From Bacillota bacterium (GTDB lineage: Bacteria; Bacillota; Limnochordia; DUMW01), in the NCBI GenBank assembly GCA_012839765.1, contig DUMW01000101.1, positions 1-52,196 on the forward strand: 52,196 nucleotides of DNA, given 5' to 3'. The first letter of the stretch is position 1, and each line of letters opens with the position of its first letter. Both the position numbers and the translations under genes were made by a program. Shown here piece after piece: positions 1 to 7,583 of the stretch. The notes below the pieces were generated by a model, which was given only the letters and a program-made list of their open reading frames with translations, did no database searches and was not told the DNA's origin.

Positions 1-2
1 TA

Positions 3-197
3 CTTGCCCCGGGCAATCGAGTCCTGGATCGTCCAACGGTTACGGTCATATTGGACATGCTCCAGTATATCTCCGTGGTTTACCTTCACCACGGGACTCA
101 TACGGAACGCTACTTGCCAACGAATACATCTCCTGAGATTTTGAAGTTGCTCAGATTGGCAGGATATGATGAGAGGATATACCTCGCAACAACCTAA
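3..197 (+). CDS. C-terminal fragment of an unidentified protein (window edge)
   Basis: An open frame enters from the left edge and runs 64 codons to a TAA at 195-197, with no start inside the window. The tail contains a short hydrophobic beta-like stretch (ISVVYL) followed by a helix-like segment (PEILKLLRLAG). This loosely recalls the C-terminal end of IS1634-type transposases, but the resemblance is weak and made by eye. The other two forward frames are also open for about 42 codons, so the coding call rests on codon appearance alone. Sequence to the left of the window would settle it. Confidence 0.3.
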   Translation, partial: LAPGNRVLDRPTVTVILDMLQYISVVYLHHGTHTERYLPTNTSPEILKLLRLAGYDERIYLATT

Positions 198-390
198 GAA
201 AAAATTCAACGGCTTCTGCGTGCAAGGGTGCGAAATACCGGTTCTAGACGTGAGATAAGCTTGAACGCTGGGACGACGGGTGTGCGAAGATAGGCAGAAA
301 ATAGTATTAGGAAGTCTTGTTAGACGCGAATTTCTGGCGAGGAGCCTTTCCGCCAGAGGTTCCCAGGAACTTACAAGCACAGAAAAAAGG
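198..390. other. Intergenic region with one short hairpin
   Basis: No gene is visible between the edge fragment and the lipoprotein gene at 405. A 7-bp inverted repeat (TCTGGCG at 333-339, CGCCAGA at 351-357) could form a hairpin in the leader of the downstream gene. It has no U-tract, so it is not a typical terminator. I could not find a convincing -35/-10 pair. Confidence 0.4.
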
Positions 391-404
391 GGAGGTAATG
401 GAAA

Positions 405-1319
405 ATGAAACGATGGATTTCAATCACGCTGTGTGGACTACTTCTTGCTTCTTTTGGTTGCCTGTTGAAAACGGGCCCGGAGGCCGTGCGTGTATCGGGC
501 CAGGTTACCCGCAATGGAGAGCCGATGGCTGATGTGATTGTGAGTCTGCTGGGTACGGATATTTACACTGTAACCAATGAGAATGGACAGTACAGTCTGA
601 ATGTGTCCACGGTGGAACCGGGGGAATACACCGTGAAGGCGGCCTGGAAGGGTCACTATTGCCCCGTGACGCAGCAGATTACCGTGGAAAACACTTCCCT
701 AACTGATGTTGACTTTCTCCTTGATGATGCTCCTTACCTCTATGCGGATTTTGACGACGAGGAAGTAGGGGACTTGCCCCTTATCACTGGGATCCGGTCC
801 AAAAATAACCTTTTGCCCCAGATTGTAGATAACCCAGGGGATCGTCCCGGCAAGAGCGTACGCTTGACGAAGGCCGATGTTACCCAGGGTAATGCCGAGG
901 ACTTCTACTATGTACTGCCGGAGACCATCGAGGACAAGGTAACGGTGGAGACTTGGTTGTATGCTGAAGGAACTAGCCGGAGTATTGCCTTGGGGGTGGG
1001 CGATCAGAACGTCAGCGATCTTAGCGCGGTGAGCGTGTATCTTTATAGCAATGGAAAGATTTATTACTATGCCGGCGGATTCAAAGATACCGGTGCCACC
1101 TATGAAGCGGGCAAGTGGTTTCATCTCAAAGTGGTGGTCGATGTCCCTGCCCAGCAATACGACATCTATGTGGACGGCGAAAAGGTGACCGATGTTCCCG
1201 CTCCTTTCCGCAATGACAAACTGACCAAGCTAAACCGTGTGGGATTCTTTATGTACGTTGCGCCCGGCAATGAGCCTCAACCGGTTTATGTGGATTCCCT
1301 GCTGGTCTACCAAGAATAA
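405..1319 (+). CDS. Putative lipoprotein: carboxypeptidase-regulatory-like domain plus ConA-like beta-sandwich
   Basis: 304 residues. The start is fixed by GGAGG at 391-395, 9 nt before ATG. Residues 1-19 form a basic-then-hydrophobic signal ending at Cys19 (SFGC), an imperfect lipobox, so it is probably a surface lipoprotein. Residues about 28-108 look like a CarboxypepD_reg/transthyretin-like fold (VSGQVTRNGEPMADV, then NGQYSL and GEYTVKA). The rest (about 112-304) matches the two other small secreted proteins in this region: the order is ADFDDE, GKSV.L, VSVYLYSNG, KVVVDVP, YDIYVDG, PFRN and a closing DS-VY. That pattern fits a LamG/concanavalin-like jelly roll, often carbohydrate-binding. 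No catalytic residues are evident. The gene lies 26 bp before its paralogue and is probably cotranscribed with it, ending at the terminator at 2046. Confidence 0.75.
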   Translation: MKRWISITLCGLLLASFGCLLKTGPEAVRVSGQVTRNGEPMADVIVSLLGTDIYTVTNENGQYSLNVSTVEPGEYTVKAAWKGHYCPVTQQITVENTSLTDVDFLLDDAPYLYADFDDEEVGDLPLITGIRSKNNLLPQIVDNPGDRPGKSVRLTKADVTQGNAEDFYYVLPETIEDKVTVETWLYAEGTSRSIALGVGDQNVSDLSAVSVYLYSNGKIYYYAGGFKDTGATYEAGKWFHLKVVVDVPAQQYDIYVDGEKVTDVPAPFRNDKLTKLNRVGFFMYVAPGNEPQPVYVDSLLVYQE

Positions 1320-1345
1320 GACTTCAACTGAGAGGGCGTAGGCTG

Positions 1346-1990
1346 ATGAGAAGAATACTCTCCATGGTGTTGGTGCTGTTGGTGGTCCTGGGGGCTAACG
1401 TCTACGGGCAACAGGTTTTCTTCGATGTGGACTTCGACGACGAGCCCTTGGGGACAATGATGGTGATTGAGGGGGTGCGGGGTATCAAACACGATGCCCC
1501 AGAGATTGTGGAGACCCCTGGGCGTCCGGGTAAGAGTGTATATTTGCGGGGAGTACCCAATGGCTATGGCGATGATTTCTACTACGAACTGGCCGAGCCG
1601 GTGAAGGATCAGTTGACCGTGGAGGCTTGGCTATTGCCTACCGGCACGGTGCGCAGTGCCGCACTGTCGGTGTCGGACGTCCACAACATTGGTGATGGCG
1701 ATGCGGTGAGCCTGTATATTCACAATAACGGCATTATCCGTTATTTTGCTAACGGTGCTTGGCATGAAGTCGCCACTTATATTCCCGGTGAATGGGTGCA
1801 GATTAAAGTGGTAATAGACGTGCCCAACAAGACCTACGACATTTACGTAGACGATATGGAACACAAGGTAGCCACGGCACCCTTCCGCAACCAGAACCGT
1901 ACTGAGATGCTCAGGGTCGGGTTCTACATGTATGGTGTAGGAACTGAGCCATCACCGATCTATATCGATTCCTTCAAGGTTTATCGGTAG
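1346..1990 (+). CDS. Secreted ConA-like beta-sandwich protein, tandem paralogue
   Basis: 214 residues, preceded by GAGGG at 1332-1336. A type I signal peptide (MRRILSMVLVLLVVLGANVYGQ) runs to about residue 21. The mature part aligns along its whole length with the second half of the preceding lipoprotein: VDFDDE, GKSVYL, DDFYYEL, LTVEAWL, AVSLYIHNNG, IKVVIDVP, YDIYVDD, PFRN, RVGFYMY and a final DSFKVYR. It lacks the N-terminal regulatory-like domain and the lipid-anchor cysteine, so the pair may be one anchored and one released copy of the same domain. Glycan binding is likely for the fold but not shown. It is the last gene before a strong terminator. Confidence 0.75.
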   Translation: MRRILSMVLVLLVVLGANVYGQQVFFDVDFDDEPLGTMMVIEGVRGIKHDAPEIVETPGRPGKSVYLRGVPNGYGDDFYYELAEPVKDQLTVEAWLLPTGTVRSAALSVSDVHNIGDGDAVSLYIHNNGIIRYFANGAWHEVATYIPGEWVQIKVVIDVPNKTYDIYVDDMEHKVATAPFRNQNRTEMLRVGFYMYGVGTEPSPIYIDSFKVYR

Positions 1991-2045
1991 AACGGAGCGA
2001 AGGATGATTAAGGACGAGGAAATAACTTGTCTCAAGTAGAATCGA

Positions 2046-2083
2046 AACACCGCCCCCAAGGAAGCAAGGGGCGGTGTTCTTAT
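2046..2083 (+). terminator. Rho-independent terminator
   Basis: An 11-bp perfect stem (AACACCGCCCC at 2046-2056 with its complement at 2068-2078) with an 11-nt loop is followed by CTTATTG. It ends the two-gene ConA-like operon. The intron-like sequence begins at 2086, just past the T-rich tail. Confidence 0.9.
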
Positions 2084-2085
2084 TG

Positions 2086-2536
2086 GTGCGCCCGGTACGG
2101 GTACTGTCTAGAGAGTGAAAGTCCCGAAGGGTGAGCGGCACTGCGGCCGGGCTAGCAGGCCTCCGGAATGGGGTACCACAGACGGTGCCCATTATCCTCC
2201 GATTGAGGGACAGAATTAGCCTAGTCTCCGCAAGGGCGGGACCGGCCAGATGGCTTGAAGAGGTGGTGACCCAAAAAGGGGTGATCCTAGGAGGTCTTTC
2301 GTGATGGAAAGTGGAACCCTATGTGCAGAGAGGGACGGAAGCCTCGTGATCTGCTCTCTTCGGATATCACCTTTATGGAGCCCATTGGCTTCGGGTTACG
2401 GAGCGCTGTTTTGCCGTGCAGGGGTTGATGGGGTATAGACAGCAAGACAGGGGGAGCTGGGTTCTTTCCGGTCAAGTGTGTACCAGCCCTCGGCGGTGTA
2501 GGGAAGGGGCAATACCAATGTAAAGGGCAGAAGACA
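2086..2536 (+). mobile_element. Group II intron 5' remnant (probable class C), lacking reverse transcriptase and domain V
   Basis: The segment starts GTGCGCCCGG, the expected GUGYG 5' end of a bacterial group II intron. It continues with the CCCG-GTA-CGGG hairpin and a GAGTGAAAGTCCCGAAGGG stretch typical of domain I. It lies immediately downstream of a terminator hairpin, the known insertion preference of group IIC introns. No reverse transcriptase frame follows, and I could not find a 34-nt domain V with its GAAA loop before the M14 gene. I therefore read it as a 3'-truncated relic, and the right boundary is uncertain. The segment has many small structured repeats but no coding signal. Confidence 0.55.
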
Positions 2537-2557
2537 GTGACGGGGGATGCCAGTCGA

Positions 2558-3574
2558 ATGATCACCAGTGCCAACTATCCGGGGGGAAACATCTGCTGTG
2601 TGGGGAAAAGTAGGGAGGAGATCTTGGTTAGTCAGGAACTGCGGGGAACCAGCAGATGGTGGTTTTACTGGAATATGCAATGGAAAAACCCCAGTGACGA
2701 CCAGATTTCGGTGAAGTTCCGTTTCGCCAATGGTAAGGTGGTGGGGCCCTGGAGACCGGCCTTAGGCAAAGATGGCCGTACTTGGCGGTTCCTAGGGGGA
2801 ACTGGGGAGATGTCAGAGGAATTTGAGTATACCTTTGCTCCCCGGGAGAAGGTCTATTTTGCCTATGCCTTTCCCTATCAACCCAGGGACTTTGAGCATT
2901 TTTGCCGTCAATACCCGGCTGTGGAGCGAAGGGTGCTGACCAGCAGTGAAGCAGGAAGGCCGGTGGATTTGTTAAGACTGGGCAATCCCCAGGCCGAGTA
3001 CCATGTCTTCTTTACTGCCCGGGCCCATGCCTGTGAAGCCAGTGCCTCCTATGTCCTGGAGGGGACCATTGCTGCTTTACTTAAACAGCCTCGGGTCTTA
3101 GAACGGTATTGCTTCCACATTGTACCCTTCTTGGACATCGACGGGGTGGAAGCCGGCGACCAGGGTAAGGACCGGTCTCCCCATGATCACTATCTAGATT
3201 ATATTCCTTCCCCGGTTTACCGGTCCACCGCGGCCCTGATGGATTATGCTGCGGCCTTCAAGGGTAAGACCGCGGTTTACATTGACTTCCACAGCCCCTA
3301 CTTGATGAATCTGCATCCCTTCTTCGTCTTGAGGCGCCCCGCTGGGGAGGATCCCATCAGCCGATTGGCAACCATCCTGGAAGAGGTAACGGACCGGAAC
3401 CTCCAGACGGGGGGGATTCGGTATGAAAAACGATATAACGCGGAACCGGCGGGCGAGCTAGGGGATTGGCGATACCCCGACACACCCACGGGTAGCAAGT
3501 TCTTCGCAGATTGTGGTGCGGTGCTCAGTACCACCTTTGAGATGCCCTACTATGGTCCTCCCAAGGTGGAGTAA
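2558..3574 (+). CDS. M14-family zinc carboxypeptidase (cytosolic carboxypeptidase-like), C-terminus cut by an in-frame stop
   Basis: Start ATG 2558 is preferred because homologues of this type begin just before the (N/D)(Y/F)PGGN motif; GTG 2537 in the same frame is an alternative. An N-terminal beta domain (PGGN, WWFYW, FAYAFPYQPRDFE) precedes the M14 catalytic domain. Zinc ligands appear as HACE and the His in DFHSP, and the catalytic Glu is probably that of TTFEMPYYG. The frame stops at TAA 3572-3574. Without that codon it continues for 24 more codons (TRENLRSFGGDLG, then ALGRYLLTED) to TAG at 3647-3649, which looks like the normal terminal helix. A single CAA-to-TAA change would explain it. 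All identified catalytic residues lie upstream of the stop. Members of this family remove C-terminal residues from peptides. No signal peptide is seen. Confidence 0.75.
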   Translation: MITSANYPGGNICCVGKSREEILVSQELRGTSRWWFYWNMQWKNPSDDQISVKFRFANGKVVGPWRPALGKDGRTWRFLGGTGEMSEEFEYTFAPREKVYFAYAFPYQPRDFEHFCRQYPAVERRVLTSSEAGRPVDLLRLGNPQAEYHVFFTARAHACEASASYVLEGTIAALLKQPRVLERYCFHIVPFLDIDGVEAGDQGKDRSPHDHYLDYIPSPVYRSTAALMDYAAAFKGKTAVYIDFHSPYLMNLHPFFVLRRPAGEDPISRLATILEEVTDRNLQTGGIRYEKRYNAEPAGELGDWRYPDTPTGSKFFADCGAVLSTTFEMPYYGPPKVE

Positions 3575-3707
3575 ACCCGGGAAAACCTGCGCTCCTTTGG
3601 TGGGGATCTAGGCGTTGCCCTGGGACGATATTTGCTGACCGAGGATTAGCAATGCATTGAGTCTGGGGGTCTTCCTGGAAAGCAAATGCTTGGTAAGGAT
3701 GGTGGAG

Positions 3708-4988
3708 ATGGAATACTTTGTGGAACCGGAACGAAAACTTCCTGTGGTGAGCAACGTGGACGTGTTGGTGGTTGGCGGTGGACCCGCCGGATTTGCCGCG
3801 GCGGTGAATGCGGCCCGGGAAGGCGCTGACACTTTACTCATTGAGCAGTTCGGCTCCGTTGGTGGCATGGCCACTACGGGACTGATGAGTCACTGGACTG
3901 GAAACACCAAAGGGGGCTTCTACGAAGAGATCCTAGATCGTTCTCAAGAGGGGCCCTACCGACAGATCATTAATCCGGAACGGCTGAAAACGGTGATGTT
4001 GGAGATGTTAATCGAAGCAGGGGTGAAGCTGCGTCTGTATACTGTGGCCTGTGCGCCGGTGATGGAAGACCATAGGATCCTGGGCGTGATTACCGAAAGC
4101 AAGTCAGGACGCGAAGTGCACCTGGGGAAGATCGTGGTGGACGCCTCAGGCGACGGGGATATCGCGGCCCGGGCGGGGGTCCCCTATACAAAGGGTAGGT
4201 CCGTTGATGGAAAGATGCAGCCGGCGACCTTAATGTTCAAGGTGAGTGGGGTGGATCTAAACCGGGCGGTGCTGCCGGCCAGTTTTGAAGAATCCTTCCC
4301 GGTACCCGCCGGTGACCTGCAGACCCTAGCCAAGGAGCATTTGCCGCCGCCCGCAGGACATGTCTTGTTATATCGCTCCACCTTGCCGGGGATTGTGACC
4401 TGCAATATGACCAATTGTGTGGATATCGACGGGACCAGTGCCGAAGACCTTACCCGCGCGGAGTTGGTCTGCCGCAGTCAGATTGAACCCATCACGGAAT
4501 TCCTGCGGAAGTTTGTGCCCGGTTTTGAGAACTGTTATGTAATCAGTAGTGGTGCCATGATGGGCATCCGGGAAACCCGCCGTTTTGTGGGGGAGTATAC
4601 CCTGACGGAACAGGACATCTTGGAAGCGAGAGTCTTTGACGATTGGGCGGTGACCAAGGCCCATTTCAACTTCGACGTACATAACGTGTCCGGCAGCGGC
4701 TTGGATCCCACGGGCATGCAGAAGGAATTTCCCCAACGGAACGGCTACACCATTCCCTACGGTTGCTTTGTGCCTAAAGGAGTGAACAACCTGTTTTTGG
4801 CGGGCCGAAACATTTCGGGCACCCACTTGGCCCATTCCAACTACCGGGTAATGCCCATCTGTGCTAACATGGGGCAGAGCGTGGGCATCGCCGCGGCCTT
4901 ATGTGCCCGACTGGGGGTAACCCCCCGACAACTGGATGTTAGACGCTTGCAGGAGAGACTAAGGGAGTATGGGGTGTCCCCGGATTAG
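3708..4988 (+). CDS. FAD-dependent oxidoreductase (FAD_oxidored type)
   Basis: About 426 residues from ATG 3708, chosen because AAGGA at 3695-3699 sits 8 nt upstream; ATG 3699 and TTG 3657 are in-frame alternatives. The N-terminal Rossmann motif VVGGGPAGFAAAVNAAREG binds the FAD ADP moiety. GGMATTGLM follows, and DASGDGDIAARAG and the C-terminal FLAGRNISGTHLAHSNYRVMP are characteristic of the FAD-dependent oxidoreductases often found in polysaccharide loci of Bacteroidota, Planctomycetes and Firmicutes. The substrate is unknown. No signal peptide is visible, so it should be cytoplasmic. It begins about 60 bp after the end of the M14 reading frame and could share its transcript. Confidence 0.8.
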   Translation: MEYFVEPERKLPVVSNVDVLVVGGGPAGFAAAVNAAREGADTLLIEQFGSVGGMATTGLMSHWTGNTKGGFYEEILDRSQEGPYRQIINPERLKTVMLEMLIEAGVKLRLYTVACAPVMEDHRILGVITESKSGREVHLGKIVVDASGDGDIAARAGVPYTKGRSVDGKMQPATLMFKVSGVDLNRAVLPASFEESFPVPAGDLQTLAKEHLPPPAGHVLLYRSTLPGIVTCNMTNCVDIDGTSAEDLTRAELVCRSQIEPITEFLRKFVPGFENCYVISSGAMMGIRETRRFVGEYTLTEQDILEARVFDDWAVTKAHFNFDVHNVSGSGLDPTGMQKEFPQRNGYTIPYGCFVPKGVNNLFLAGRNISGTHLAHSNYRVMPICANMGQSVGIAAALCARLGVTPRQLDVRRLQERLREYGVSPD

Positions 4989-5027
4989 GCCGAGATCCCT
5001 TTTCTTCTGTTGCCGAAAGGCCTCTTG

Positions 5028-5058
5028 GGGGCGTATCGGTCATTTTCCGGTATGCCCC
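5028..5058 (+). terminator. Imperfect hairpin between convergent genes
   Basis: A 12-bp stem with two G-U pairs (5028-5039 with 5047-5058, loop TCATTTT) lies between the FAD oxidoreductase and the convergent lacI-type gene. There is no clear T-tract on either side, so terminator function is only plausible from position. Confidence 0.3.
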
Positions 5059-5177
5059 TGTGTTGAGAAGTCAAGCTGGACCTTCGGAAGAGGCATTTGA
5101 AATCCTTTATCCAGCGAAAAGGTGATATTTCGTCCGTGCCTTTTTGTTTGTAGCCCAAGAGACAACGGCTTTTTTCC

Positions 5178-6227
5178 TTATTTCTCTGCGATCCTTTCCC
5201 TTTGTAACTGCAGGGCTTCGACGAAGCTGGTGGGCATGACCACCCGGACCGGTTCTGTTTTTGGGTCCCGCAGTCTTTCCACGAGCCGCTGATAGGCGAT
5301 CCGGCCCATGCGGGTCTTGGGTACCCGAAAGGTGGTTAGGAGAGCCGCCAGACTCTCATCGTTGAACTCATCACCAAACCCCACAATGTGCACTTCTTCG
5401 GGGACCTTGATGCCCTTTTCATTGGCGGCCCGCAGCGCTCCCATGGCGAGGGCATCGTAGGAGCACATAATGGCATCCACACCCTTTTCCAGCAGGAAAA
5501 GGCCGTGTTCATAGCCGGCCTGGGCTTGCATGGAACCTTCCCGAACGAGCTCCAGATCCACCGGCAGCCCCGTTTCAATCAGTCCCGACAAATATCCCGC
5601 TAGCTTCTCCGAATCAATGCGTGATTCCCTCGCACCACCGATGAAGCCGATGCGTTTATGGTTCTGCTGATGTAAGTACCGGACGCACTCCCGCATGGCA
5701 CCCACGTTGTCGGCCATGACCGCATCGATGTGGGGGGCGATCTGGGTTCCGACGGTGATTACCGGTTTGTCCACCGCAAGGAGAAAGTCCCGGAGTACCA
5801 CCGGGATCAGCCCCCCAAGGACGATATATCCCTGGAGATCCGCGCTGAGCAGACTAGGAGGCAGCTCATCGTTGGAGTAGTAGTGTTCGTAAGAATAGAT
5901 GATGATATGGGCTGTGCACTGATCCATGTGGGCCAGCTCTTCAATGCCGGTGTAAACCTCGTGGTTGAAGGACCAGCTGATCCGGCGGTGTTCCGGGGGC
6001 CGGGGGAAACGCACCCTTTGGTTGGGGATCACCACGGCGATATGCCTGGGAATTTTCTCGTCAGTCGCGGCAGGCTGGATCTTACCCTGATAACCCAACT
6101 GCTGGGCTAAGGCGATGATCCTCTTGCGCGTCTGGGGGGCCACATCTTTCTTGCCCGACAGGGCACGGGAGACGGTGGCAGGTGAGACCTGAGCCGCTTT
6201 GGCAATGGTTCTGATGGTCACGGACAT
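5178..6227 (-). CDS. LacI/GalR-family transcriptional regulator
   Basis: 349 residues from ATG at 6227, preferred over the upstream in-frame start at 6311 because the helix-turn-helix begins at once (TIRTIAKAAQVSPATVSRAL) and GGAG lies 9 nt upstream. The hinge helix and a periplasmic-binding-like sensor domain follow: HIAVVIPN, then LQGYIVLGG, KRIGFIGGARES, DAIMCSYDALAMGALRAA and VHIVGFGDE. The ligand is presumably a sugar from the local substrate, not known. It is transcribed away from the ConA-like, binding-protein and large secreted genes. Palindromic sites at 6311-6345 and 6498-6516 in the shared upstream region are its likely operators, implying self-regulation and control of the divergent genes. 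Confidence 0.9.
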   Translation of the reverse strand: MSVTIRTIAKAAQVSPATVSRALSGKKDVAPQTRKRIIALAQQLGYQGKIQPAATDEKIPRHIAVVIPNQRVRFPRPPEHRRISWSFNHEVYTGIEELAHMDQCTAHIIIYSYEHYYSNDELPPSLLSADLQGYIVLGGLIPVVLRDFLLAVDKPVITVGTQIAPHIDAVMADNVGAMRECVRYLHQQNHKRIGFIGGARESRIDSEKLAGYLSGLIETGLPVDLELVREGSMQAQAGYEHGLFLLEKGVDAIMCSYDALAMGALRAANEKGIKVPEEVHIVGFGDEFNDESLAALLTTFRVPKTRMGRIAYQRLVERLRDPKTEPVRVVMPTSFVEALQLQRERIAEK

Positions 6228-6282
6228 CCCTAACAACTCCCAACGAAACAGAATCTGTCTGATCCTTTGCCGGATATATCCT

Positions 6283-6291
6283 ATTGTACCA
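6283..6291 (-). promoter_or_regulatory. Extended -10 promoter of the lacI-type gene
   Basis: On the minus strand the sequence reads TGGTACAAT, an extended -10 element (TGn followed by TACAAT), 56 bp upstream of the regulator's start codon. No good -35 is present, as expected for extended -10 promoters. The 35-bp palindrome begins 20 bp further upstream and would cover the -35 region. Confidence 0.45.
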
Positions 6292-6310
6292 TATTCCGCA
6301 GCAAGATTCA

Positions 6311-6345
6311 TCGATTTTGTTTCGGAATTTCCGAAACAAAATCGA
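6311..6345. promoter_or_regulatory. 35-bp perfect palindrome, probable LacI-family operator O1
   Basis: Two perfect 17-nt arms (6311-6327 and 6329-6345) flank a central T at 6328, with the core half-site TTTCGGAA. It lies between the regulator's promoter and the divergent secreted-protein gene. A palindrome this long and exact next to a lacI-type gene is most simply its operator. It could also form a hairpin in RNA, but neither side has a T-tract. Confidence 0.7.
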
Positions 6346-6497
6346 CATGTTTTCGGGGGGCGGTTTCGGGCCTTTTCAGGGCACCCAAAACTCGTTGATA
6401 ACGTTATTTATCCTCAATTTGGTAAAGTGCTCCTTCTTAGGCAGGAATTCTTTCTGGGGTGTGGAAATAGATTAAGGAGAGATTTCTTGGAGATATT

Positions 6498-6516
6498 TTG
6501 CCGGAAATGCCGAAAC
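6498..6516. promoter_or_regulatory. Second operator-like site O2
   Basis: The 19-nt segment TTGCCGGAAATGCCGAAAC matches the 19-nt core of the 6311-6345 palindrome at 14 positions, including the whole right half CCGAAAC. Its centre (6507) is 179 bp from the first centre (6328), about 17 helical turns, compatible with looping by a tetrameric LacI protein. It lies about 85 bp before the start of the secreted-protein gene. Confidence 0.45.
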
Positions 6517-6600
6517 TTGTTACGGTGTGTTGCGGAACCATCCGGGCCACCTCTTTGGCACCGGCAGTAGGACAAGAAGCTAGTTTGGGAGGTAAAGAGG

Positions 6601-7308
6601 ATGCGAAAGAGACTGTGGATCGTGCACTGGATTGCTTTGGTGGTGTTTGGTGTGGTGGCGGTCAGTCAAGGCGCGGTGGTTTTGCTCTCTGACGATTTCG
6701 AGCGCTACCAGCCCGGCGAGGAGGTTGTGTGGGGCGAGATGCCGGTGCAGTTTCCCTTGGAAGGCCACTTTCCTGCGGTGGTGACCGAGGAGACATCTGC
6801 TTCCGGAGGGCAAAGTGTACTCCTAGACCATATTCCCAATGATCTGTCGGGGAATATCGGTGGATACCTGTACAAGCAGTTTGCGCCCCAAAAGCAGGTC
6901 ACGGTCACCTTTTGGGTCTGGGTGTCGGGACCGGGAAGGGCTTTCACCCTGTCGATGGGTTCTATCCCCGCCGATGGAAACGTTGGCCCTGGTGGTGCCA
7001 AGACCGGTGTTAGCTTGTATTTCAACAATGGAAACGTCCAGGGTTACGCCAACGGCTGGCAGAACACGGGATATGCCTACCCCTTGTCCCGTTGGTTCCA
7101 AATGCGGGTAGAGGTCGACACGGCCCGGCAGAATTACCGTGTGTTTGTCCGGGAGTCCGCCACAGCGTCCTGGTTTGACGTGGGGACCATTCCCTTCCGG
7201 AATGCGGTGGAGGAAATCGAGTTTGTTACCTTTGCCAACTATCAAAGTCCTCCCCGCTCAGTAGTGTTTTACCTCGATGACGTGGTGATTACCAGCGGGG
7301 GGAACTAA
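6601..7308 (+). CDS. Secreted ConA-like beta-sandwich protein, third paralogue
   Basis: 235 residues, with GGGAGG at 6587-6592 placed 8 nt before ATG. A signal peptide covers about residues 1-24 (hydrophobic core IALVVFGVVAV, cleavage after SQG). The mature domain follows the same order as the two proteins near 0.4-2 kb: DDFERY, QSVLL, VTVTFWV, VSLYFNNGNVQGYANG, a W with MRVEVD, YRVFV, PFRN and a terminal YLDDVVI. It is more diverged than those two are from each other. It lies directly downstream of the LacI operators and upstream of the sugar-binding protein, so it is probably induced by the same carbohydrate. Binding to a glycan is a reasonable inference for the fold; no catalytic motif is visible. 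Confidence 0.75.
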   Translation: MRKRLWIVHWIALVVFGVVAVSQGAVVLLSDDFERYQPGEEVVWGEMPVQFPLEGHFPAVVTEETSASGGQSVLLDHIPNDLSGNIGGYLYKQFAPQKQVTVTFWVWVSGPGRAFTLSMGSIPADGNVGPGGAKTGVSLYFNNGNVQGYANGWQNTGYAYPLSRWFQMRVEVDTARQNYRVFVRESATASWFDVGTIPFRNAVEEIEFVTFANYQSPPRSVVFYLDDVVITSGGN

Positions 7309-7583
7309 CGGCTGAATTGACACCCCAAGGACAGGTTTAAGTGGAGGGGAGAAAGGGGCCCTGTGGTCTTCGCGAAACCTTGGGCTGTTACCCACTAGGG
7401 CCACAGGTACTCCGCCGTCGGGGGCAAGCCCAATGCCTTGGCGGTCCTTTGGGCTATTGGTCTCGGCGGAATCCCGCTGCGATCAGTAATCCCATTTGGT
7501 TTTTGAGCTGCCAGGACCCTGAACAGGGCCCGTGGCAGTCGATGGGCACGAGATTAGATTTTTGTGAAGGGAGTAAATGACCG
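7309..7583 (+). other. Structured leader ahead of the sugar-binding protein gene
   Basis: No convincing gene. Several inverted repeats are present: CCTGTGG (7360-7366) with CCACAGG (7401-7407); CCGCC (7412-7416) with GGCGG (7440-7444); and a bulged hairpin at 7508-7538 whose outer arms are CTGCCA and TGGCAG and whose inner stem is CCCT-GAAC-AGGG. None has a following T-tract. The stretch resembles a processed or structured intercistronic leader that could tune expression of the binding protein relative to the gene before it. No known riboswitch class was recognised. Confidence 0.35.

Noticed and set aside
6311-6345. The palindrome as a terminator
   Set aside because: No T-tract on either side, and its position between divergent genes beside a LacI regulator fits an operator.
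7341-7580. 79-codon open frame in the binding-protein leader
   Set aside because: It coincides with strong inverted repeats, has no convincing ribosome site and its product is unlike any protein I know.
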